64,000 nt of DNA, taken from contig CP136061.1 of the NCBI GenBank assembly GCA_032622095.1, forward strand, positions 91,427,845 through 91,491,844, read 5' to 3'. A model generated the notes under the pieces. It saw only the letters and a program-made list of their open reading frames with translations, had not been told where the DNA came from and made no database searches. How positions within the stretch are numbered: position 1 is the first letter of the stretch; each line of letters opens with the position of its first letter. The DNA comes from Siphonodentalium dalli. Its lineage: Eukaryota; Mollusca; Scaphopoda; Gadilida; Siphonodentaliidae. Below are positions 56,088-64,000 of the stretch, piece by piece. The translations under genes were made by a program, and so were the position numbers.

Positions 56088-56272
56088 AGGGGGGATTAAC
56101 GCAACGAACGCAGTGGACTCGCCTAAACACTTATTACATGTAGGGGGTTAAGGCAACGTATGTAACCGACTCGCCTAAACACTAATTACATGTCGTGGGA
56201 TTCAAGCAACGTACGCAACCGACTCACCTAAACACTAATTACATGTAGTGTGATTAACGCAACGTATGCGAA
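56088..56272. repeat. Second locus of the ~53 bp minisatellite
   Basis: Three to four units of GATTAACGCAACG..CTCGCCTAAACACTAATTACATGTAG, clearly related to 43098-43327. Confidence 0.9.
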
Positions 56273-56394
56273 TTTAAGCACGAAACAAATTGGATATATT
56301 ATTTGTAAAAACAGGACCTTACATTTCACGCGGCGAGGTGGAAGAGGCATGCCAAATATTACATCATAAATATGAATTTCTTGATTATTCGGAT

Positions 56395-56840
56395 ACGAAA
56401 ATCGTATCCGAATGACGCACACTACCACATTTTGGTAGTATCCGTTATTCGCAACCGATTGTTGTATCAAATAATCGTTGTCGCATGTATGTGTCCTGGT
56501 CAATTGAAAATCATATGATGGTAGTCGACGAAAACGGATGCGACTTACGTGTACGATGCGAATTTTCTGATCTGTAATTAGTGGGGGAAATTGTTGTTTT
56601 AAGATAGGCACACATATACATGCGTATTATCGTATATGTTGATACGTATGCGTAAAACGTATGCGGATTTAAACACGGAATCGTATCCGAATGACGCACA
56701 CTACCAAACTTTTGGAAGTATGCTTTATTCGCAACCGTTTGTTGTATCAAATAATCGTTGTCGCAGGTATATGTCCTGGTAAATTGAAAATCACATGTTG
56801 GTAGTCAACGAAAACGGATGCGACTTAGGCATACGTAAAT
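56395..56840. repeat. Tandem duplication, ~282 bp offset
   Basis: The block around ATCGTATCCGAATGACGCACACTACCA...TATCAAATAATCGTTGTCGCA...GAAAACGGATGCGACTTA occurs at about 56404-56550 and 56686-56830. Confidence 0.85.
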
Positions 56841-57166
56841 CGTATGCGTTTTACGCAGGTATGTGTGCCTAGCTTTAGAACGACAGTCGCATTTCTGGTG
56901 AAAATTGTGTGGACTGAATTCAGTTGAATAGTGTCCTACATTAGGGGGGGGGGGTGCCATGTTGTAAATTCCCCAATTGTTGGAAAACTTGAGGTACTCT
57001 ATTTGAAAATTCCACCCCAAAAATGCTGGGTTCACGAACTTGTGAGTTTGGTCTGATTCAAAGAGATGAAGTTGGACATTTGACGGTGGAAAGCCCGCCC
57101 CTCTAGCGGCGACCATCTATCCACGTCCCTTGTGTCCTTTAATTATAAATGCATGTAGTCTCTTAC

Positions 57167-57440
57167 CTGCAATATAGATAACGCTACAGTCTGCATTGTG
57201 CTTTGTCTGAATAAATTTGTTGGTCCTGATGTCACACGATTGAGTTGACCTGCAGTGGGAAGCGGCCACGCAGCCCTGTGTGCTAACACAAAGCACGGCG
57301 CATCCAATCCGTCCATACGTCCTGTCTAAAGGAGTCGCTGTCACCCATCCCAAGTTGGGAACGATTTCAAACGATGTTTCTGTTATATCGCTAGCGGATA
57401 CCATACATAAAACCAGAGAAAGTGAAATAACATCAATCAT
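57167..57440 (-). CDS. Candidate first exon of a secreted cysteine-rich (PAN/apple-like) protein
   Basis: The ATG at 57440 starts with a hydrophobic signal peptide (MIDVISLSLVLCMVSAS, ~17-19 residues). A segment follows with GRIGCAVLCVSTQGCVAASH and further Cys residues, the Cys spacing and GC..C...GC style of PAN/apple-like lectin modules common in molluscs. The exon ends at a consensus donor (GCAG|GTAAGA at 57167/57166). Downstream exons were not identified to the left. The product would be extracellular. Domain assignment is tentative because only part of the module is visible. Confidence 0.45.
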
Positions 57441-57479
57441 GTTTAAACCTTCAATTCTGGAATACACACAATCTTAAAG

Positions 57480-58780
57480 AATTAAAAACTGGTTTGACAT
57501 ATTAATGTTATCAAAAAGTTAAATCACAGAAAACGAAACAGCAGCCTCCATGTATAGAGTTTCAAGCGTTAATTGGAGGAAATCAATGGATCCCGCCCTC
57601 GCCTGAAGAAATAAGTCGTAGCTTTTCATGTTACCATGGTCCCAGCACTGTGTTAGAAATGAGACATCGCGCTACAAAGTCTGTCGCACGACGCGAGGTA
57701 GGTCGATGTGCTGTGTTCACCAACTGTATCTACTGTTAAGTACCTGGTGCTACGTCACAAACTACCATCGATTTTACTTACTGTCAATGGGGTAAAATGC
57801 TACATGAGAATCGGTACGCAATGATTCGTTTCCGGCGTAAATTTTTTATCAAGTTTTTGTCCGCCATTGTTTGTATCCAACAAAGAACACAGTTCGGCTG
57901 TTATTAAAACAGTGGAAGTCTCACACAGTCGCCGTTTTCGGCATATGATAATATGTAGGTCTGAGATCGAGAAGGAATTTCTCCATTACTTTACCATTGA
58001 AAAATAAACTTCAATTTAGAGGTCTAAATTTGTGTCTAATATAATCAGTTGTAACAATCAAGGCAAACTTGACACGCTATTAGCTAATACTGACAATACT
58101 TGGGCTGATCCATTGAATGATGTGCTGAGAAAGGCGTCTTGGAAATTCGACGAATTTATTTCCGATAACTGATTCAGAGTCTGTTGGATTTAGATAAATT
58201 ACGAGACGGTTAACTTTGGATAAATACTCAGAAATCGTTCGTTTTTAGAGTTGTGAACGACGTTTTAGTGCTTATCATGGACGTGTCGTATTAACCCAAC
58301 ACTAAGGTTTATTGATTGTCAAATTTATATAATTTTTATGATGTCTCAACCGGACAGTTCTAACTATTTTTTCGATAACCTTCAGCATGCGGAAAATTAA
58401 TAAGTGTGTATTATTACATGTATATCTGGCATGTGGACGTGTGGCACAAAGTATTATAAGTATTCAAGTGGGCCACGGGCATATAATCATTGACAATAAC
58501 CCATTTCCTAATATATATACATGTATAGTCTACTCATAGGCGCAGTCATTTGGTAGTTATATTGACAACCATTTCGCCGTCGCATAATTTACATGTAGAT
58601 TAAATATACATAATCAGTGGGCAGGAATGCGCAGTTTTCACAAATATTTGAGAATTTCCACCAAAGCAAGACATGCATAAGTCGTAAATTTTCCAACTAT
58701 TAGCTCTTATTTCATAATTAGTGCGTTTTTGCACTGATTCAGAGAACGTTCATGCTTGACCCTCCCAACTTTCTATGAAT
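57480..58780. other. Non-coding upstream region
   Basis: Probable promoter/5' flank of the candidate secreted-protein exon and further intergenic sequence. Nothing else recognised. Confidence 0.35.
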
Positions 58781-58799
58781 CTATAGCAAGGCTTTGTGG

Positions 58800-59215
58800 T
58801 GGATCTCTGAATCAAGCCATCGATTTTTTTCGAAATTCGTAAAAAAGAAACATGGCGACAGCAGCCATCCTGGATTTCAAATTCGAATCCATCGGCACAC
58901 CATACAGCCCTCATTTATTTGGAGAAATGGTTTGAAAATTCACGCTTAGGATCATATCTGTATGTCAGCCATCGACTGTTTTCGAATTTCTTTGAAAAAC
59001 ATGGCCACCACTAGCCATCTTTGATCTTACTCTTTGCATGACTAAATACGTCGGCACCCTAAATGCCACATCCCTCGTCCCATCATCACCAAACTTCATA
59101 TGGATATTCGGCCAAGTTCGGTGTGATCTCCAGATGGGAGCAATATATTTGTTCCTAACTTTGTAATAAAACACGGCCACCAGCAACCATCTTGGATTTC
59201 ACATTTGAAGCTATC
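58800..59215. repeat. Degenerate ~150 bp tandem repeat
   Basis: CATGGC(G/C)ACNNCNAGCCATC.T..AT recurs near 58,852, 59,000 and 59,172, each followed by a TCGGCAC or AAGCTATC segment. Three diverged units. Confidence 0.6.
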
Positions 59216-59311
59216 AACCCCCCCCCCACAACCCTTATATGTACCCACACCATAGTATGGTACACATAGTGTCCGGATTGACCACTCGTCGTTCGTCCGT
59301 CCGGGTCAACG

Positions 59312-61007
59312 AGAGAGGTTTATGTTTATAGTGTTTGGACTTTGGTTTAAATGTGGTTTAGCTCCTTGTTTTGTTTTAAGAGATTAAGCCCTTAACCCTT
59401 TTTGTTTTTGCCATATTAACTGTTGTTTGGGGTCTATAAATCATTATAACACAACTTTCTAAAAAACACAAACTGTGTACAAAATTTATGTCCACACTGT
59501 CCTAGCATTCAAGGACAAATATTGAGGGCGTAAGCTCATTAACCTTAGACGTCCATAATAATATATCTGCATAATCATTTTTATTTTTCTCCAGTACTGA
59601 ATAGTTTAAATAACACATCGACGTATACACATCAAATTACTGATAACAGAGTTTACAGATATAATATATGTTGTATATGCGGTATGCAAATATCATTATT
59701 CAAAGTAGCCCTAAAACCTCTTCGTTTTTTTGGGTTTTTTTGATGAATCGTTTAGGGCGCGTACACATGAAGGCGCAAGAAAATATCTGCAAGAAAATAT
59801 CAGGTAAAATTGCACACTGATATTTTCTTGCTGCAAAGATTACGCCCGTGAGAACGCGACGGTTTTGACGGCGTTGATTGAGCTCAATCAGAACAGTAAT
59901 AGTCAAGCTGTTTCAAGTGAATTGCGTCCGGTGAATAACCTATAGTCCATTTTGGCAATTCATAGCATTGTGAAATTTCCAACTGTTGACATGTATTACC
60001 GAAGTCGGGTGGGATTAGACACCCAACAACCTGTAGCAACGTTGCTGGTCTCATGCACAAGGACATTCTGCATAATGAGAAAGTGGTCACGTTATTTGGA
60101 AATGTTATAATTTCATAGTGCATGTATATGTGGGGTGACAAATGTTATTATGGTTTTGTGGCAAATCGGATGACCCCACCCCCATTGAGTCCCCATATGG
60201 AGTTTTCAGGATATTGTTGCTTGGTGCATGGGGCTATGGTGTACATTACGTTACCGAACTTACATGGGTGCATGTGGGGACATGGGGACAACTTGGAAAC
60301 AATATTAGTTGGAAATTTCACACCAACAATGGTTTGAAATTGTTGTTGTAGTCTGATTTTTCAATCATTAATGTATGTGGAATTAGTGGTTTTAGACCAA
60401 CATTTGCATTTTTCTTACTTTGGTCAAATTATTGGTTAGGAATTTCTTCTAGGCCGCGCCTCCCTCCCCGGTGTCAAGTCAAAATTCAAGGTATGTGAGG
60501 TACCATATGGGAAATTCAAAGACGATGGGAGGTGTGCAAGTTCAATTATGTGATCTTGGGTCTTTGACCCGATTCAAGAGGGGGTGCAGTTGGAAATCCT
60601 CCGTCAGCGGAAACCCTCAAAAAGATATATGTCCCCACACATATCTATATAATAGCTCAACGATTATGTAAAACAATCCAAAATGGAATTACGAAATCAA
60701 TGGTTGAAACAGGCGATAATATTGATGGATCATAACACGAGTGCATGAACGGTTACCAGCGTGTCCCTTATAGAGATTCGTAAACGGATGCCGATGGCCA
60801 CCAATCAAGGTGAGCACATATCACTAACTGGCGATAAAAAAATCAGCGCGCTGCCTTCGTCGGATATTTTCCGGTATTATTTATTTGATTGGTCAAGTAA
60901 GTCACATGGGGCATATCTGATATTTTCTTGCCCGCCATGTGTACGCGCCCTTAAGCTCGTTAATATGGACCTACCTCAGCACATAAACCACAATCCACAT
61001 TAACACC
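59312..61007. repeat. Dispersed repeat copy A (interrupted by a MITE)
   Basis: 59312-59754 plus 60951-61007 match 61035-61497 (copy B), sharing GGGGTCTATAAATCATT, CATTCAAGGACAA and GAGGGCGTAAGCTCATTAACC. The interruption at 59755-60950 is absent from copy B. Confidence 0.85.
59755..60950. mobile_element. TTA-flanked MITE (~1.2 kb, PIF/Harbinger-like)
   Basis: Ends are GGGCGCGTACACATG at the left and its reverse complement CATGTGTACGCGCCC at the right; the TIR match continues into GCAAGAAAATATC. TTA flanks both sides (59752-59754 and 60951-60953), a 3 bp duplication of the TWA kind made by PIF/Harbinger elements. The empty site is seen in copy B at about 61440 (GATTTAAGCTCG). No transposase frame is present, so it is non-autonomous. 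Confidence 0.85.
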
Positions 61008-61034
61008 TTTTGTTTTGCTATCCGTCCGCGCAAC

Positions 61035-61497
61035 GAAAGGGGTTTATGTGGTTTTGACATTGGTATAAATGTGGTTTTGGGGATTTTTGGGTTTAAGACC
61101 TTAAACCCTTAAATCTTTTTGTTTTTGTCATATTAACTGCTAATTTGGGGTCTATAAATCATTCTAACACAACTTTCTAAAAACCACAAAAGTTTGGAAA
61201 AAAATTATTTCCACACTGTCCCTGCATTCAAGGACAAGGATTGAGGGCGTAAGCTCATTAACCTTGGACGTTCATAATAATATATCTGCAAATAATTAGT
61301 ACTGAAGAGTTTACATAACCGTCAAATTACCAATAACATAGTTTACATAGATAATATATGTTGTATATGTTATATGATAATATCAATAATCAAAGTAGCC
61401 CTTAAACCTCTTTCGTTTGTGCACTTTTTGATGCCTGATTTAAGCTCGTTAATATAGACGGACTCAGCATATAAACCACTTTCGACTTAAACACATG
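61035..61497. repeat. Dispersed repeat copy B (uninterrupted)
   Basis: Colinear with copy A and carries the unfilled insertion site. Confidence 0.85.
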
Positions 61498-61499
61498 AT

Positions 61500-62489
61500 G
61501 ATACAGGTCATGGAACTTAAGTAGATTTATAGCGCACGTTCTCCCGCGGCAAAGCCGCGGAACCGAAGCTACCAAGGGTATACGTACATGCGAATATGAG
61601 ATATACTAATCGACTTTTTCAGCCCACTCTAAAAATAGATTGAACTTACCTCAAATAGAAAAATTTATTCATAACTCAAGGGTCAGCGGAGTCCACAAAT
61701 ATATTGTTGGCGACGGCCGCCAGTTTGTATTGATTAATACCACCTCGAAATGTGTAATTGGGCAAAATGCTCCATGGCAAAAATAAAAAAACTTTGTTCC
61801 GGCAAATGTCAGCTATAGTTCATCATATATAGGAACATCATACTCCTAAAGCCAAAGCTATTAAGAAAACTGAATGTAAATTAAACCAAAGCTCTGGTTA
61901 ACAAAAAGTGAAATTGCATGAAAACATTTTGTTTACATATTTTATAAAATTATTAAAAATATTTTCCCCGAAAGAGGAATCTAGTGGCCTTGCTGGCCAT
62001 TCATATATTATCTTCCATTTTCTAACGTTATTTCCGCCTAAAAGATTGATGAATTATTCTCAAAGTTCAAGGCCGACAAACAGAAACTATAAGTTTCGAT
62101 TGGAAGATCGCAGAGTCCCTTTAAGATAACTTCTTGGAAAACCAGTAAAGCCGTCTTGACATCAAGGCGTACATCATGACGTCACAACCTTCATCGGTGC
62201 GCAAAATTCCAGACAGGACTACATCAATGGCCATACAGCTGATACTCGTATTACACGGGCAGGCTAAACGACACAGCTGCCAAACTTTGACGGTATATGT
62301 GATTATTTACATATATATGATTTCCTTGTGTCCCGTTACTGCTTATCATCAAATCCTTCTAACGATAAAAATCCATCCGATAATCCCATGAACAGTAACA
62401 AACGGGCGCAAATTACGTTTACGTATGATCATATTAATTTTAAACAACGGTTCTATGTGACTGTGATATATTTTATGGCATAGGATCCG
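61500..62489. other. Non-coding stretch
   Basis: No exon, RNA gene or clear repeat seen. Confidence 0.4.
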
Positions 62490-62855
62490 GGCTGCTTTTT
62501 TTCTGTAGCCGAAAGAGAGACCCTGCTGCTTAAACGGCTCCCCATATTATTAACCCGTACAGGAGATGACTGTAGGAGGAATTAAGAGTTGTTATCGCCC
62601 TTTTTGGGAGAAATCGTTTAGCTTTTCCGAGAAAGTATATTGCCTGTGATATTTTTCTGATTAAAATTGATATGTGGTATTTGAAAGTAAGATGTTCGTC
62701 AATGATTATGCCACGGTATTTAAGTGATTTCTCTTAATTTTGATTACACACATGAGCTAGTTCTTGTTTATTCAATTTAATTCGCAGATCTGCTAATTTA
62801 AAATCATTATTTTGTGGATGCAACAACATATATTTAGTTTTTGATTCGTTGGGGG
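62490..62855 (-). pseudogene. Third LINE fragment (C-terminal RT region)
   Basis: The minus-strand frame from 62855 reads SKTKYMLLHPQNNDFKLADL, an in-frame TAA, then SLKYRGIIIDEHLTFKYHI, ISQAIYFLGKAKRFLP and SYSHLLYGLIIWGAV, with a short LFRLQKK phrase after a further stop. These are the thumb-region phrases of Jockey/CR1/RTE-type reverse transcriptases. Only ~120 codons remain, truncated on both sides; the 5' side abuts a poly(G) run. Confidence 0.75.
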
Positions 62856-62859
62856 GGGG

Positions 62860-64000
62860 GGGGGTAGTCGGTTACTACAACACTAGCGGTATACTTAACA
62901 TAGTTCATCGTGTATCTTATTCTGCATGGTTTTATAGTTATTTCCGGATGTGTATAACGTTGTGTCGTCATCTGGTAATCTGGTTACCTTATTCTACGAC
63001 TCAGAGACTATATAAACCAACAACAACATTATTTAAATGTGAGTATAGTATCCCTTTAAAATGAACAATGCAAAATATAGTCACAATTCTCAATCATTCT
63101 TCTTCCATATGGGTGGAAGCGACAACACAATTGTATTATAACCTCCAAGTGATCTGCATATTTAATATTCATTTCAAAATGGGGAAGTTGTCTCAGTCGA
63201 TAAGGTATGTACGGCATGCGTCATACTCAGGAGTAAGCAAACACACGTTAATTGAGCACCCATTTATATTTTAAACTGTCACTCCTACTACCGTCCGGAC
63301 AGAAATGCGAAAATACAGCAATGGAAACATTCATCCCCGCTGAGGTCAGCACTTAACATGAAGAAGAAGCCGTTCAATGATGCTGACGCTGCATGATTCT
63401 CTTCCGGACCCCTTATTTATGAAAGATTTTTCTGTGTAAATTCACCAGTCGTTTAACGATCTTCTGGCCATGGGTCGGCAGTTTATATGTATATTGAAGT
63501 TAGTGCCATGTTCACGCACGGTACCACCACCCCCTTGAACAGAACATTGCATGACTTTGTATTGTTAGCTGTGGCTGCATGACACTCTATATGTATATAT
63601 TTTATTCATTCTGGTTACCTTTGTAAAGTGAAAATAATAATATTATCATACTTTCTCTCTGTAATCTAATTCATTTCCTCGAATCACGGAGTTAGATGCC
63701 TATATATTTCCTACTCTCGGGTGCCTATACTTTCACTGTATGTCTCAATTCAAAATAATAATGATCGTTGGCAATTTTCTCCAAAATTATTAATCGTGCT
63801 GACAATATTATTCGGCACCTGAGAGTATATATTTGTTTGGCGGTCATATGGGAAAAATATGTTCGTATATAGCAGCGGTTGCTAAGGAAATGACCAGAAA
63901 AACCACAAACCCCAGCATTCCGGTTACCATGCCTAATTTGTTCCTGTCTTTAACAATCATTCACCCAGATGTTTTAGTAAAAAAGATAAGATATAATCGG
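62860..64000. other. Non-coding right end of window
   Basis: A poly(G) tract near 62,851 leads into AT-rich sequence. No gene or repeat could be supported to the end. Confidence 0.4.

Overview
The window looks like gene-poor, AT-rich nuclear DNA from a marine invertebrate animal, most likely a mollusc. That host call is an inference from the kinds of transposon present; no host marker gene is visible. There is no bacterial-style gene organisation. Spliced exons bounded by GT/AG, poly(A) tails, LINEs, MITEs, foldback elements and one nearly full-length Polinton (Maverick) account for almost everything that can be recognised.

Layout. 1-12.6 kb is mostly non-coding, with small hairpin repeats, a diverged 3.8 kb inverted-repeat structure (3.4-7.2 kb), microsatellites, a degenerate tandem repeat (9.65-10.44 kb) and one candidate exon on the minus strand. 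12.66-18.90 kb is a 5'-truncated, decayed L1/Tx1-like LINE with a 35-base poly(A) tail. Its 3' UTR was split by a 2.56 kb foldback element that carries ten exact-length 158 bp tandem repeats and is flanked by a 13 bp target duplication. 19.6-23.2 kb holds dispersed repeats with perfect palindromic X-box (RFX-type) sites, a TA-flanked hairpin MITE, a fragment of a CXC-domain gene and an 80 bp tandem repeat.

23,280-38,478 is a complete Polinton by structure: ends AG...CT, terminal inverted repeats, 6 bp target duplication AACGTT. It carries protein-primed DNA polymerase B, packaging ATPase, integrase, adenain-like protease, double-jelly-roll major capsid protein, a probable minor capsid protein, core/pVI-like proteins, a two-TM protein and several unknown genes. 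The element is dead: polymerase, integrase, capsid, protease, pVI-like and other genes carry nonsense codons, frameshifts or truncations. The most striking feature is that its two leftmost genes each end, exactly 19 nt after the stop codon, in a textbook metazoan histone-type 3' stem-loop followed by a shared downstream element. This suggests histone-like, S-phase-linked mRNA 3' ends for a mobile virus-like element. A second oddity is a ~400 bp palindrome that gives the polymerase gene and a divergent zinc-knuckle gene the same first ~28 codons and the same promoter.

38.7-41.5 kb holds a decayed LTGCD/CXC family gene. 41.9-43.3 kb contains X-box repeats and a ~53 bp minisatellite. 43.47-47.41 kb (minus) is a CR1-like LINE with a degenerate 2A peptide, PHD finger, endonuclease and reverse transcriptase. 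47,714-52,651 is a 4.94 kb DNA transposon-like unit: two 451 bp direct terminal repeats differing at one base, each itself ending in 19 bp inverted repeats, with 4 bp flanking duplications. They enclose a two-exon transposase-like gene and a convergent His-Cys-box (I-PpoI-type) nuclease gene. This pairing is the other strong candidate for an undescribed system. 52.65-53.4 kb and 62.5-62.86 kb are LINE fragments, 57.2-57.4 kb is a candidate first exon of a secreted protein, and 59,755-60,950 is a TTA-flanked MITE whose empty site is visible in a neighbouring repeat copy.
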